A stretch of DNA of 64,000 bases. Source: Bog-756 sp963769905. GTDB taxonomy: Bacteria; Actinomycetota; Acidimicrobiia; Acidimicrobiales; RAAP-2. This document shows positions 27,665-36,464 of the stretch, piece by piece (the first letter of the stretch is position 1; each line of letters begins with the position of its first letter). The position numbers and the translations under genes are program-made. Under the pieces are notes generated by a model that made no database searches, had not been told where the DNA came from, and saw nothing but the letters and a program-made list of their open reading frames with translations. The stretch spans positions 496,001 to 560,000 of the forward strand of contig CAVYNG010000001.1 of the NCBI GenBank assembly GCA_963769905.1, read 5' to 3'.

Positions 27665-28210
27665 ATGGCAGACGACGCGATGCGGTTCGGCGGGGTCAAT
27701 CACCTGGCGTTGGTGTGCTCGGACATGGCCGCCACGGTCGACTTCTACCAGGGCGTCCTCGGGATGCCGCTGGTCAAGACGATCGAGCTTCCCGACGGGA
27801 TGGGGCAGCACTTCTTCTTCGACTGTGGCGGTGGCAACCTCCTCGCCTTCTTCTGGTTTCCCGACGCCGCCGAACCCGTTCGGGGCGTGAGCGGTCCCGG
27901 GGTGAGACCGGACACTGGAACCCTCACCAGTTCGATCTCGTCGATGAACCACGTCGCGTTCACGGTGCCTGCCGACGAGATCGAGTCGTATCGCGATCGG
28001 CTGCAAGCCGCCGGAGTCGAGTGCAGCGAGGTGGCGAATCACGACGACAGCGAATGGGGCATCGCCACCGAGATGCACGACGGCGTCTTCGTGCGTTCGG
28101 TCTACTTTCAGGATCCCGACGGGATCCTGCTGGAACTGGCCGCCTTCACACGACGCTTCACCGATGCGGACGTCTCCCACCCGCCGGTCCGGGCGATCGG
28201 AGACGCGTAG
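27665..28210 (+). CDS. VOC-superfamily (glyoxalase/dioxygenase-like) protein
   Basis: A 181-residue two-module VOC protein. It opens NHLALVCSDMAATVDFYQGVLGMPLVKT, and the second module starts MNHVAFTVPADEIESYRDRL and ends DPDGILLELAAF, where Glu is the usual late metal ligand. It resembles the VOC protein at 12582 in size and in the HFFFD/GGNLLAFF block. The ATG follows a GAGGAG ribosome-binding site. Its stop overlaps the start of the next gene by one base. Confidence 0.88.
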   Translation: MADDAMRFGGVNHLALVCSDMAATVDFYQGVLGMPLVKTIELPDGMGQHFFFDCGGGNLLAFFWFPDAAEPVRGVSGPGVRPDTGTLTSSISSMNHVAFTVPADEIESYRDRLQAAGVECSEVANHDDSEWGIATEMHDGVFVRSVYFQDPDGILLELAAFTRRFTDADVSHPPVRAIGDA

Positions 28211-28803
28211 TGCCTCGACTCTCGGAGGTGACGCGGGCCGACGCCAGCTCGCCGGTGGTTCTCGGCGCCTACGACTTCGTCTTCGGTGACCGCTGCCCGG
28301 TCGAGCAACCGGGAACGGCCGATGGAACTCGGGGTGACTGGTGGACGACCTACGCCCTCGTGCCCGACGTCTTGAAGCACGCGATCGACGGCTTCCTGTT
28401 GTACCGGAGTCCCGACCGCGCGCTCGATCCACAGGTACGGGAAGCCGTCCAGCTCCGGGTGGGGGTCTGTGCGAAGAGCAGGTTCGTCGAGCGCCAGCAC
28501 GCACGGGCGGCCCGTGCCGCCGGACTTTCCGAGGACGCGGTCCGGGCCATACGGTCGGATGGATCCACCGCGGACCTCACGCCGGCGATGTCGGCCGCGC
28601 TGGCCTACGTCGACGCCCTCGTGGACCGCCTCGGGTCCGTTCCGCCGGACGTCGATCAGCGTCTCACCGAGCACTTCGACGACGGGGAAATTCTCGAGCT
28701 GACCTACATCGCCACCCTCTACCTCGCGCACTCGGTGGCGACGAAGGCCCTCCAGCTCGAGGACGACAACCCGCTTGCCGAGCCGTCCGATCAGGGCGCC
28801 TGA
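28210..28803 (+). CDS. Carboxymuconolactone decarboxylase/AhpD-like protein
   Basis: A 197-residue all-helical protein. The signature LRVGVCAKSRFVERQHARAARAAG corresponds to the AhpD-like ExxxCxxCxxxH region, but the second Cys is Ser (CAKS), so thiol peroxidase activity is unlikely. The fold otherwise fits (ALAYVDALVDRL and ILELTYIATLYLAHS). The GTG start at 28210 shares a base with the VOC stop, so the two are translationally coupled. The role is probably in the same catabolic pathway. Confidence 0.82.
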   Translation: MPRLSEVTRADASSPVVLGAYDFVFGDRCPVEQPGTADGTRGDWWTTYALVPDVLKHAIDGFLLYRSPDRALDPQVREAVQLRVGVCAKSRFVERQHARAARAAGLSEDAVRAIRSDGSTADLTPAMSAALAYVDALVDRLGSVPPDVDQRLTEHFDDGEILELTYIATLYLAHSVATKALQLEDDNPLAEPSDQGA

Positions 28804-28805
28804 AC

Positions 28806-30158
28806 TTGAATCGGCGGCAGTTCATCGGCGGAAGTCTGTTCGGGGCCTCGATGGTGCTGGCCGGCTGTGGGGGTCAGTCGTCGTCGGTCGCCACCACGAC
28901 CTCCACCACCGCGACGCGAAAGACGCTCAGGGCAGCCGGCTCGTTGCCTCGACCTGATCTGCCACCGGGCACCGATCAGATCCCCGAGATCGAACACATC
29001 GTCGTCGTGATGATGGAGAACCATTCGTTCGACAACATTCTGGGACTCATCGGCCGAGGGGACGGGTTCACCATCGGGCCGGACGGTCGGCCGATCGCCA
29101 AGAACCCGGACGGTCACGGAGACTTGGTCCACGCCTTCCACATGCCGACCGAATGCCAGACGAACGGTGTGGGCAACGACTGGAAGGTCACCCATGAGGC
29201 GTACGACCGGGGTACCTGTGAGGGATTCGTGACGAGCACGACGCCCCAAGCCATGGGGTACTTCACCAAGCAGGATCTTCCCTTCACCTGCGGGATGGCC
29301 GCCACCTTTCCGATCGCCGATCGCTATTTCTGCTCGGTCATGGCCCAGACCGATCCCAACCGCCGGTACCTCATCTCCGGTACCTCCCTCGGCCTCATCG
29401 ACGACACCTTCCCGGCCGAGCTCCCTCCCAATGGGGTCGTCTACGAGCAGTTCGAGAAGTACGGGATCTCGTGGAGGGACTACTACTCGAACGCGCCCAC
29501 CCTCGGCGTGTACCTGCCCTACCTCGAGGAGACCAATCCCCTCTCGAAGGGAGTGGTGGGGATCGACCAGTTCTATGCAGATGCCGCCGCCGGCAGTCTC
29601 CCGTCGTACTGCCTGGTGGAGCCGGACTACAAAAACTCGTCCGAGGAGAATCCTCAGGACATCCAATTCGGCGATCAGTTCATGGGCAAGGTGGTGAACG
29701 CGGTGATGTCCAGCCCGAACTGGCCGAAGACGATGTTGATCTGGACCTACGACGAGCACGGTGGCTACTACGACCACGTACCGCCGCCGGCGGCCGAACC
29801 TCCCGACGACATTCCCCCGAACCTGAAGCCGGGCGATCCGCCCGGCGGATTCGATCGGTACGGATTTCGGGTCCCGTCCGGGGTGGTCAGCCCGTACGCC
29901 AGACGCGACTTCGTCTCCCATACCGTCTACGACCACACCTCGATCCTGAAGACGATCGAGGAGAAGTGGAACCTGCCCGCTCTCACCCGTCGCGACGCGA
30001 ACGCCAACAGCCTGTTCGACATGCTGGACCTGAAGACGAAGCCGGCGTTCCTGGAACCGCCGATGCTCCCGGCGGCCCCGGATCCGGCCGCGAAGGAGAG
30101 TTGCCTCGTCACCGGCGCCGGCACGATTCCGCCACCGTCGGCGGTGTCGAAGGCCTGA
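28806..30158 (+). CDS. Exported phosphoesterase/phospholipase C-family lipoprotein
   Basis: About 450 residues. The N-terminus NRRQFIGGSLFGASMVLAGCGG has both a twin-arginine-like start and a lipobox (LAGC), so it is likely exported folded and lipid-anchored. A Thr-rich linker follows, then the phosphoesterase (PF04185) fold: VVVMMENHSFDNI, with the Glu-Asn-His of the metal site, and later TYDEHGGYYDHVPPP and SHTVYDHTSILKTIE. Homologues act as phospholipases C or acid phosphatases. The start is TTG at 28806, three bases after the preceding stop; coupling explains the weak start, but a GTG or ATG elsewhere cannot be excluded. Confidence 0.87.
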   Translation: MNRRQFIGGSLFGASMVLAGCGGQSSSVATTTSTTATRKTLRAAGSLPRPDLPPGTDQIPEIEHIVVVMMENHSFDNILGLIGRGDGFTIGPDGRPIAKNPDGHGDLVHAFHMPTECQTNGVGNDWKVTHEAYDRGTCEGFVTSTTPQAMGYFTKQDLPFTCGMAATFPIADRYFCSVMAQTDPNRRYLISGTSLGLIDDTFPAELPPNGVVYEQFEKYGISWRDYYSNAPTLGVYLPYLEETNPLSKGVVGIDQFYADAAAGSLPSYCLVEPDYKNSSEENPQDIQFGDQFMGKVVNAVMSSPNWPKTMLIWTYDEHGGYYDHVPPPAAEPPDDIPPNLKPGDPPGGFDRYGFRVPSGVVSPYARRDFVSHTVYDHTSILKTIEEKWNLPALTRRDANANSLFDMLDLKTKPAFLEPPMLPAAPDPAAKESCLVTGAGTIPPPSAVSKA

Positions 30159-30177
30159 GCTCGGATCGCTCCCTGGG

Positions 30178-31560
30178 TTAGGACGCGAATTGCGGCAGCC
30201 AAGCGGCCGTCGACGCGAGGAGCTCGTTGGTCATCGCGACGAGCTGCTCGTACGGCAGTTGCCGGGCCACCTGATCGGTGAGCATGGCCTCGAGCACGCG
30301 AGTGCGGTCTCCGGTCAACGCGGCCTCGACCGTCAGCTCCTGAGAGACCGTGATCTCGCGCAAGTACTCGCCGAGCACGGATCCGACGGTTGCCTTGTCT
30401 CGCGGACCGACCCCGAGGGCACTGGTCGTCCCGATGCACTCCACCACGATGTCGTCGGGGAGGTTCGCGACCTGACCACGATTCGGCAGGTTCATCGGGA
30501 GATGGCGCTGCTTGCCGGTCACGATGCCTTCGATCAGCTCCGCCACGAGCTCCCCCGAAGGCCAGGGCGAGATCTCATCGCCGGCGAGCAATTCGGCCGC
30601 CTCTCTGTCGTCGACCAACTTGTCCGCTCGGTGGCCGTCGAGGCCGTAGTGGTGGACGCCCCAGTCCCTCCCGAAGTCGGAGGCAGAGGTCACGAATCCG
30701 GGGAAGAACTCGGCCACGTGGGTGTCGGAGGCGCCCGGCAGAACCCCGAATTGTCGAAAGAGCTCGCACTTCAGACGGATGTTCGCCAAGACGTCGGCCT
30801 TGGTCCATGTCTCGCCGTCGGACACCTTCTTCCAGTGCATCCCGTCGGGCGGCTCCATCCAAATCGGTTCGTCACGGTGTGCAGTCGGGTCCTCGAGGAG
30901 TGATCGAAGCAGGACGAACCCGTCGTCACCCGCGATCCGGAGCTCGGTCACCAGCGGCAGATGGTTCACGCCGGCCGACACCGGGTCCACCTCGTGCATC
31001 GGGGCGTCGAACAGGAGGCTCATCGTGAACTTGAGCCCCACCAGTTCGTTGCAGAGACCGACCACCTTGATCTGCGAGGTGCGGCCCACCGCGCGGCAGA
31101 GAGCGGTCAAGGGATTGCTCACGTTCACCAGGAGGGCTTCGGGGCAGTGGCGTTCCATCGACCGGGCCACCTCGGCGACCACCGGCACGCTCCGCAGGGC
31201 ACGCGCGATGCCGCCGGGCCCGACGCTGTCGCCCACCGGTTGGCGTATGCCGTAACGGGCGGGGATCTCGAGATCGTGGCGCATACTGGCGAACCCGCCG
31301 ACCGACAGGGCGATGATCACCACGTCGGCGCCATCCAACGCACTGGAGAGATCGGTGGTCGGGCGGACTCTCAGCCCGATGTCACGGGTCTTCGCAATGT
31401 GACCAGCGACTTCCACCATGGGCGGAAGGGAGTCCGGGTCGACGTCCATCAACGTCACCTCGACGTCTCGCAGAGCGTCGGTGTTGGCGAAGTCGACGAG
31501 GAGCCTTGGAGTCCAGTGCGTGCTGCCACCGCCGACGATGGTGATCCGGGGCGTAGCCAC
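30178..31560 (-). CDS. GH4-family glycosidase (NAD- and metal-dependent)
   Basis: A 460-residue protein. The Rossmann start ITIVGGGSTHWTPRLLVDF, VTLMDVD, the metal Cys in VGLCNELVG and the His in AGVNHLPLVTEL are hallmarks of GH4 enzymes. These use NAD+ and Mn2+ in a redox-elimination mechanism on glycosides or uronides. The phospho-sugar specificity common in GH4 cannot be read from the sequence. GTG 31560 was chosen because the Rossmann motif starts directly after it; the open frame reaches 31668. A 10-bp palindrome (31664-31673) lies about 100 bp upstream. Confidence 0.88.
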   Translation of the reverse strand: MATPRITIVGGGSTHWTPRLLVDFANTDALRDVEVTLMDVDPDSLPPMVEVAGHIAKTRDIGLRVRPTTDLSSALDGADVVIIALSVGGFASMRHDLEIPARYGIRQPVGDSVGPGGIARALRSVPVVAEVARSMERHCPEALLVNVSNPLTALCRAVGRTSQIKVVGLCNELVGLKFTMSLLFDAPMHEVDPVSAGVNHLPLVTELRIAGDDGFVLLRSLLEDPTAHRDEPIWMEPPDGMHWKKVSDGETWTKADVLANIRLKCELFRQFGVLPGASDTHVAEFFPGFVTSASDFGRDWGVHHYGLDGHRADKLVDDREAAELLAGDEISPWPSGELVAELIEGIVTGKQRHLPMNLPNRGQVANLPDDIVVECIGTTSALGVGPRDKATVGSVLGEYLREITVSQELTVEAALTGDRTRVLEAMLTDQVARQLPYEQLVAMTNELLASTAAWLPQFAS

Positions 31561-31663
31561 GCATCGAACGGTAGCGCTGCCGTCTCGCGTGCGCCGCGCC
31601 GAGGCCGGATTCTCGAGTTCGAGCGGAGATCGGTACCTGATCGGACCCGGCATGTGTCGGTAA

Positions 31664-31673
31664 GTCACGTGAC
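31664..31673. promoter_or_regulatory. Perfect 10-bp palindrome upstream of the GH4 gene
   Basis: GTCACGTGAC is a perfect palindrome about 100 bp before the GH4 start and 164 bp before the divergent SDR. Such sites can be operators, but 10 bp is short enough to arise by chance in GC-rich DNA. Confidence 0.25.
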
Positions 31674-31836
31674 GAAGCGGTGCTCGGCGGGTTCTCGAAG
31701 CGCCGGACTCGCTCTCGTGGGCGTCCGTCCAGCATCGGGTGCAGGCCTTGTCGCTCGTAGGCAGAATGAGGGCCGTGTCGGCCAGCGCGGAAGAACACGG
31801 GCCCGCAGGCGTCGAGTGCGGGATCGACCCCGTCGG

Positions 31837-32577
31837 ATGAGCCTCGAGCGCGGCAGCGCGTCCTCCGACGAATCGGATCGAAGAGTCGCGATCGTCACCG
31901 GCGCTTCGGCTGGCATCGGCGCGGCCCTAGTCGACTCGATGCGTCGAGCCGGTTACGCAGTAGTGGCGACATCGCGTTCGATCGACGCGTCCGACGCAGG
32001 CGACCTCTTGACGGTCAGAGGCGACGTCGCACAAGCCGAGACCGCAGTTCGGGTCGTGGATCAGGCCGTCGTGCGGTTCGGCAGAGTCGACTGCCTGGTC
32101 AACATGGCGGGCGTCCACATCGATAGGCCGTTCATCGAGTATTCGCTCGAGGACTTCGAGGCGATGACCGCAGTGAACCTCGCGGGGTTCTTCCACATGA
32201 CTCAATGCGCCATCCGCCAGATGCTCGCCCAGGGCGAAGGTCACATCGTGAACATCGCGACCAGTGTGGTCGATCACCCGCGCAGCCAGAGCCCCTCTTC
32301 CCTGATCTCGCTCACAAAAGGCGGACTCGCTGCGGTGACTCGCTCCCTCGCCATCGAGTACGCATCGCGGGGCATTCGGGTCAACGCAGTCTCCCCGGGC
32401 GTCGTCAGGGACCCCAGGTACGACCCCGCGTCGTACGAAGGTCTGGCGGAGCTTCACCCCCTTGGCAGACTCGCCGAGGCGAGCGACGTCATCGGGGCAA
32501 TCCTGTATCTCGAACAGGCCGGGTTCGTGACCGGCGAGATCGTTCACGTCGACGGCGGCCAAGCCGCCGGAGGCTGA
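31837..32577 (+). CDS. SDR-family oxidoreductase lacking the catalytic Tyr
   Basis: A 246-residue Rossmann enzyme. It has TGASAGIGAAL for NAD(P) binding, VNMAGVHIDRP (NAG-like), the catalytic Ser in NIATSVV and a C-terminal VDGGQAAGG. At the YxxxK active site the sequence is PSSLISLTKGGLAAV: Lys is present but the Tyr position is Ile. A subgroup of annotated SDRs has this change, so the protein may be a binding protein or use altered chemistry. ATG 31837 was chosen as the last in-frame ATG before the nucleotide-binding motif. Confidence 0.85.
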   Translation: MSLERGSASSDESDRRVAIVTGASAGIGAALVDSMRRAGYAVVATSRSIDASDAGDLLTVRGDVAQAETAVRVVDQAVVRFGRVDCLVNMAGVHIDRPFIEYSLEDFEAMTAVNLAGFFHMTQCAIRQMLAQGEGHIVNIATSVVDHPRSQSPSSLISLTKGGLAAVTRSLAIEYASRGIRVNAVSPGVVRDPRYDPASYEGLAELHPLGRLAEASDVIGAILYLEQAGFVTGEIVHVDGGQAAGG

Positions 32578-32625
32578 CCCCGGCAGTCCCGCTTATCGGA
32601 GCGCGGCCCAGCACGTGCTCCTATG

Positions 32626-32669
32626 GATCAGGGTTGACCCCGATACCGATCAGGGTTGACCCCGATACC
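32626..32669. repeat. Tandem 22-bp direct repeat upstream of the ABC operon
   Basis: Two perfect 22-bp copies sit head to tail at 32626-32647 and 32648-32669, 33 bp before the ABC ATPase start. Each holds GGGTTGACCC, itself a dyad (GGGT-TG-ACCC) with a -35-like TTGACC inside. The position suggests a regulator binding site or a duplicated promoter element. Confidence 0.6.
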
Positions 32670-32701
32670 CACCGGCGAGGGAGTCGTGTAACGATCGCGA
32701 G

Positions 32702-33604
32702 GTGATCGAAGCCCGGGGGCTCACCAAGCGGTTCGGCGACGTGGTTGCGGTGGACGACCTGTCCTTCGACGTGCGCCCGGGGACCGTGACCGGCTTCCTC
32801 GGGCCCAACGGATCGGGCAAGTCGACCACCATGCGCATGATCATGGGCCTCGACTTGCCGGCGTCGGGCACGGTCAGCGTGTTGGGCCGGCGCTACCACG
32901 ACCTGCCCTGGCCACTACGCGAAGTGGGCGGCCTACTCGAAGCGAAGGCCATTCATCCCGGTCGTTCGGCACGGGCTCATCTGCTGACCCTGGCCCGGAG
33001 CAACGCCATTCCGCGGGCGCGCGTCGACGAGGTGCTGGAACTCGTGGGACTTACCTCGGTTGCGGGCAAGCGGGCGGGCAAGTTCTCGCTCGGCATGGGC
33101 CAGCGTCTGGGCATCGCCTCCGCCCTGCTCGGCGACCCAGGGGTGCTGCTGTTCGACGAGCCCGTGAACGGCCTCGATCCCGAGGGCATCCGCTGGGTGC
33201 GCACGCTGTGCAAGAAGCTGGCCGGTGAGGGTCGCACCGTCTTCGTGTCGAGCCACCTCATGGCCGAGATGGCCCTCACCGCCGACCATCTGGTGGTCAT
33301 CGGCAAGGGCAAGATAATCGCCGAGACCTCGGTGGCTGACTTCGTGGCCAGCAGCTCCCGGCAGTCGGTCAAGCTGCGCACGCCCGCGCCACATCAATTG
33401 TCGGACGCCGTGACCAATGCCGGGGGGACGGTCATCTCTGATCCGGACGGGTCCTTCACCGTCACAGGTCTGTCCGCACCGGAGGTGGGCGATCTGGCCG
33501 CATCGATGGGCGTCGCCCTGCACGAACTGACCCCTGTCGCCTCACTGGAGGACGCCTTCATGGAGCTGACCGACGAAGCCGTCGAATTCCGAGGCGGATC
33601 GTGA
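32702..33604 (+). CDS. ABC transporter ATP-binding protein
   Basis: A 300-residue nucleotide-binding domain of the drug- or antibiotic-export type. Walker A is GPNGSGKST, the signature is FSLGMGQRLGIA (in place of LSGGQ), Walker B is VLLFDEPVNGLDPEG and the H-loop is VFVSSHL. Residues beyond 215 form the small C-terminal regulatory part. The GTG at 32702 starts directly with MIEARGLTKRFG. Its stop overlaps the GTG start of the permease by 4 bp, so the two are one operon. Confidence 0.93.
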   Translation: MIEARGLTKRFGDVVAVDDLSFDVRPGTVTGFLGPNGSGKSTTMRMIMGLDLPASGTVSVLGRRYHDLPWPLREVGGLLEAKAIHPGRSARAHLLTLARSNAIPRARVDEVLELVGLTSVAGKRAGKFSLGMGQRLGIASALLGDPGVLLFDEPVNGLDPEGIRWVRTLCKKLAGEGRTVFVSSHLMAEMALTADHLVVIGKGKIIAETSVADFVASSSRQSVKLRTPAPHQLSDAVTNAGGTVISDPDGSFTVTGLSAPEVGDLAASMGVALHELTPVASLEDAFMELTDEAVEFRGGS

Positions 33605-34506
33605 CCGCGGTCCTCGAGGCTCCGACCCCGTTCGAGATCGAGCTGCCGCTGGGCCGAGTTGGTCTGCGCAGAGCCATGGCAGCCGAGTGGACCAAGTTCT
33701 GGTCGGTCCGCTCGACCATGTGGACGCTCGTCGCGACAGGGATCGCTGTGGTGGGTCTGAGTGCACTCAGCACTGGCACGGTGAGTCCCTCCGACATTAT
33801 CGAGGACCCGACTCGCCGGAGTCTGATCGGCATCTTCCTCGGCCAGCTCATCTTCGGGGTACTCGGTGTGCTGGTCATGAGCGCCGAATACGGCACCGGC
33901 ACGATCCGCGCCACGTTGTCAGCCGTACCCCGCCGCCCGGTGGTGCTCACTGCCAAGATCCTCGTGTTCGGAGCAGTGGCCGTGGTGGTGAGTGAGACCC
34001 TCTCGTTCACCGCGTTCGCCATGGGCCAGGCCATCTTGTCGGCCAAGAACGCTGTCGGGTCGTCGGCGGCGATCGCGCAGCGCGCCCAGCAATTCGGGGT
34101 GAAGGTTCCCCATGGCGTCCAGGCCACGCTCTCGAGCGGTTCCGCATCGTTGGGGCAGGTGGGCGTCCTACGGGCCGTCGTCGGCGCCGGTCTCTATCTG
34201 GCCGTACTCGGGCTGCTCGCGCTGGGACTGGCCACCATCATCCGGCACACTGCCGGCGCCATTTCGGCCTTCGTCGGGGTGGTGCTGGTCCTACCCCTGA
34301 TCGTCCAGGCATTGCCTATGTCGATTAGCGACGCCGTCGCCCGGTACCTACCAGCCAATATCGGCCTGGTCATGTTCTCCACCCATGGTGTGCCCGACCA
34401 CCTCGGGCCGGCGTTCAGCCCGTGGACGGGCTTCGCCTTGCTCGTGCTGTACACGGTGGTGATCCTGCTGGTCGGCTGCTGGGTCCTCGTGCGTCGAGAC
34501 GCCTGA
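33601..34506 (+). CDS. ABC-2-type permease
   Basis: A 301-residue membrane protein with about six hydrophobic segments (STMWTLVATGIAVVGLSAL, LIFGVLGVLVMS, LVFGAVAVVVSETLSF, AGLYLAVLGLLALGLATII, AFVGVVLVLPLIVQAL and FALLVLYTVVILLVGCWVL). The segment SAEYGTGTIRATLSAVPRRPVVL is the typical cytosolic loop of ABC-2 permeases. It overlaps the ATPase gene and probably forms the exporter with it. The substrate is unknown. Confidence 0.9.
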   Translation: MTAVLEAPTPFEIELPLGRVGLRRAMAAEWTKFWSVRSTMWTLVATGIAVVGLSALSTGTVSPSDIIEDPTRRSLIGIFLGQLIFGVLGVLVMSAEYGTGTIRATLSAVPRRPVVLTAKILVFGAVAVVVSETLSFTAFAMGQAILSAKNAVGSSAAIAQRAQQFGVKVPHGVQATLSSGSASLGQVGVLRAVVGAGLYLAVLGLLALGLATIIRHTAGAISAFVGVVLVLPLIVQALPMSISDAVARYLPANIGLVMFSTHGVPDHLGPAFSPWTGFALLVLYTVVILLVGCWVLVRRDA

Positions 34507-34795
34507 CGGCCGAGCCTGCGGGCCACTGCTCTGAGCGAGGGAAATCGCCGGTCAACGTGTCTGGAAGGATTCCACCCCCCGCCCTTCTGATCCGTAGGCA
34601 TCGACGGCCTTATTTCCGATATATACCGAACCTGCCAACTTTGCCCGATATGGCGCTCTAACTGGGTCGATGCCTGTAGTGGAGATGATCGGATCAGACC
34701 ACTAATTACCGACCTTTTCCAGCTTTTCCGCACGTTTGGTTCCCAAATGCTTCTCATGAACTCGGCTCTGTCCGGCCGGCCGACCCTCCAAGAGG
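34507..34795. other. Left boundary of the accessory island (non-coding)
   Basis: No gene is seen. The region holds the left copy of a 15-bp direct repeat (34583-34597) and most of duplicated module A (34591-34846). It is noticeably less GC-rich than flanking genes, with tracts such as TTATTTCCGATATATACC. Just before the repeat on the minus strand, the sequence can be folded as a T-arm-like 5-bp stem and 7-nt loop (GGGGG-TGGAATC-CTTCC). Confidence 0.5.
34583..34597. repeat. Direct repeat copy 1 (attachment-site-like)
   Basis: CCTTCTGATCCGTAG matches perfectly the sequence at 39983-39997, exactly 5,400 bp away, where it is the anticodon arm of a broken tRNA-Arg. Shared tRNA-arm sequence at both ends of a segment of accessory genes is the usual sign of site-specific integration. 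Confidence 0.6.
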
Positions 34796-34846
34796 TCAAG
34801 CCAACCCCGCCTTGTCGAGCATCGCGATCAGGGTCGGGCGTCGCCG
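34591..34846. repeat. Duplicated module A (about 256 bp)
   Basis: Imperfect direct duplicate of 36872-37129. It spans non-coding sequence from TCCGTAGGCATCGACGGCC through CCTTTTCCAGCTTTTCCG, and the last codons of the DUF6880-like gene. The ends are almost identical and the middle has diverged. This implies an old segmental duplication within the island. Confidence 0.7.
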
Positions 34847-35995
34847 ATTTCGCTCACGCAGTACGTGCAGTTGGTCGGTGAACTCGGCCTCCCTGTGAGC
34901 GATGGCCGCCGCGCGAGCGGCTCGCTTCAGAATCCGCGTCGCCCGCATGTATGCCGCTCGTCCCGTGGTCTCCAGCTCGCGATCGGCCAGCCGGAGGTAG
35001 ACCTCCATCGCGTCCCCTGGGTGCGATGGCTCTCGGGCCTCGGCCAGGTGCATCCACCGCCGCTGGCCCGCGTCCCATTCGGGGTTCTCCGTCGCCACCC
35101 GCCAAGCAGCGTCGGGCTCCTTGTCGGCTAGAAGGACGTCCACCAAACCGCCGAGGTCGCTCTCGGCGAGTGTCGACCTTGCGGCCGGGCATTCCGATTG
35201 CCAGACGCCGACCTCCTGGGCCGCCTGGCGAAGGAGCTCGTAAGAGCTCGCCGATGGCATCCGGCTGTGCTGCTCGCGTCGCAGCTGGAGCAGGGTCTCG
35301 TGGTCCCGCCGACGCCCGTAGACCTCGGCGGCGAGGTCGTAGAGCTGGGCCACCTGCCATCCGCTCGTTTCGGCGATGCCACGCCCGGCCCAGGTGAGGA
35401 CATCGTCGTCTCGACCCAACTCCTTCATGGCCTCTGCGACCCGGATGAAGTGATACGGATTGCTGAGATCCCCGCCGAGAAGGTCGACGATCACGTCGAT
35501 GTCGCCGTCGAGGACCGCCAGTCGTTCTGTCGCGTATTTGGCGGCAAACGAATCGTCTCCCGCCGCGCGGCGTCGGTGAACCTCGCGGCGATAGGCCGTC
35601 AACCCCTGCTCCCGGAGTGCAGGGGCGTAGCGGACGGGATCGATCTCGAAGAAGTCCTGATCGTCGAAGCAGAACCGGACCATCCAGCGGGCCAACTTCA
35701 CCGGATTGGCGACGCCGTTATCGCATGCCAGCGCGTGTAGCTCGAGCAGTTCACTGGCGAGGTCGCCGATCATGCCGTCGGAATCATCGGCTCGGAGGAT
35801 CACCTTCACCACGTGACCGACGGCTCGTTGGATCAGCAGAACGAGTTCCTCGGTGGGAGAAGACGCAACGGCCTCTCCGACGGCGTCGACGATGGGAGCC
35901 GCCTCGATCGCCCACGCCCGGCTTTCGTAGTACCCGAGAAAACGGCGAGTGCGCAGTCCCCGGTCGATCTCGGCGCGGAGATCGTCAGCTAGCAC
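34796..35995 (-). CDS. DUF6880-like helical-repeat protein
   Basis: A 399-residue all-helical protein. It resembles the C-terminal region of SWIM-zinc-finger/DUF6880 proteins: RGLRTRRFLGYYESRAWA, ADDSDGMIGDLASELLELHALAC and YAPALREQGLTAYRRE are family-like blocks, followed by TPR-like helices and the terminal RRRPTLIAMLDKAGLA. No zinc-finger (SWIM) part is present. The start at 35995 overlaps the end of the HTH antitoxin-like gene by 11 bp, so it is third in an operon with DUF4160 and HTH genes. Function is unknown. A 3-prime remnant of a second copy lies at 37079. Confidence 0.7.
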   Translation of the reverse strand: MLADDLRAEIDRGLRTRRFLGYYESRAWAIEAAPIVDAVGEAVASSPTEELVLLIQRAVGHVVKVILRADDSDGMIGDLASELLELHALACDNGVANPVKLARWMVRFCFDDQDFFEIDPVRYAPALREQGLTAYRREVHRRRAAGDDSFAAKYATERLAVLDGDIDVIVDLLGGDLSNPYHFIRVAEAMKELGRDDDVLTWAGRGIAETSGWQVAQLYDLAAEVYGRRRDHETLLQLRREQHSRMPSASSYELLRQAAQEVGVWQSECPAARSTLAESDLGGLVDVLLADKEPDAAWRVATENPEWDAGQRRWMHLAEAREPSHPGDAMEVYLRLADRELETTGRAAYMRATRILKRAARAAAIAHREAEFTDQLHVLRERNRRRPTLIAMLDKAGLA

Positions 35996-36464
35996 GGCGT
36001 TGCGCCCGGTTCTTCACCTCCACCTCGACCTCGGCACCCAGCAGGTAGAGAAGAGCAACCAGCTGCTTGAGCGACTTGCCATAGTTCGTCGGATCGAGGA
36101 GGCGATAGAGCTGGGTCGGTGAGGTGCCGAGGAGGCGAGCAACCTCTCGAGCCGAGAGCCCCGAGCTCTCGAAACGCTTCTCGGCCTCGAGGGTGAGCCG
36201 GTACAGGGTCAGCTCGGCCATGTAGGAGGGGTCCGTGTTGTACTCGAGGACACTGTCCAGATGGACACTGCCCTCGACACCGGAGGCGAGACGGTACGTG
36301 AAGCCTTCGCGTCCCAGCTCGGGGTCGACGTACACCTCCGCGATCCGGTCACTACTCGAAGGGGCTGGCGCGGCCTCCGAGTACGGAAACGCAAACGTCT
36401 CCCGCCGGGTGTGTACCTCGAACGCCCGCCTGCGGTTGTTGGCGACGACGCTTTGGATCTTCAC
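35985..36464 (-). CDS. HTH antitoxin-like protein (DUF2442-like N-terminus)
   Basis: A 159-residue protein. The C-terminal half has an Xre-type helix-turn-helix (GLSAREVARLLGTSPTQLYRLLDPTNYGKSLKQLV). The N-terminal half is beta-rich (IQSVVANNRRRAFEVHTRRETFAFP), like proteins paired with DUF4160. The GTG at 36464 overlaps the stop of DUF4160 by 2 bp, the coupling expected of a type II toxin-antitoxin pair. The likely role is to neutralise the small partner and repress the operon through the palindrome at 36663. Confidence 0.75.
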   Translation of the reverse strand: MKIQSVVANNRRRAFEVHTRRETFAFPYSEAAPAPSSSDRIAEVYVDPELGREGFTYRLASGVEGSVHLDSVLEYNTDPSYMAELTLYRLTLEAEKRFESSGLSAREVARLLGTSPTQLYRLLDPTNYGKSLKQLVALLYLLGAEVEVEVKNRAQRRAS

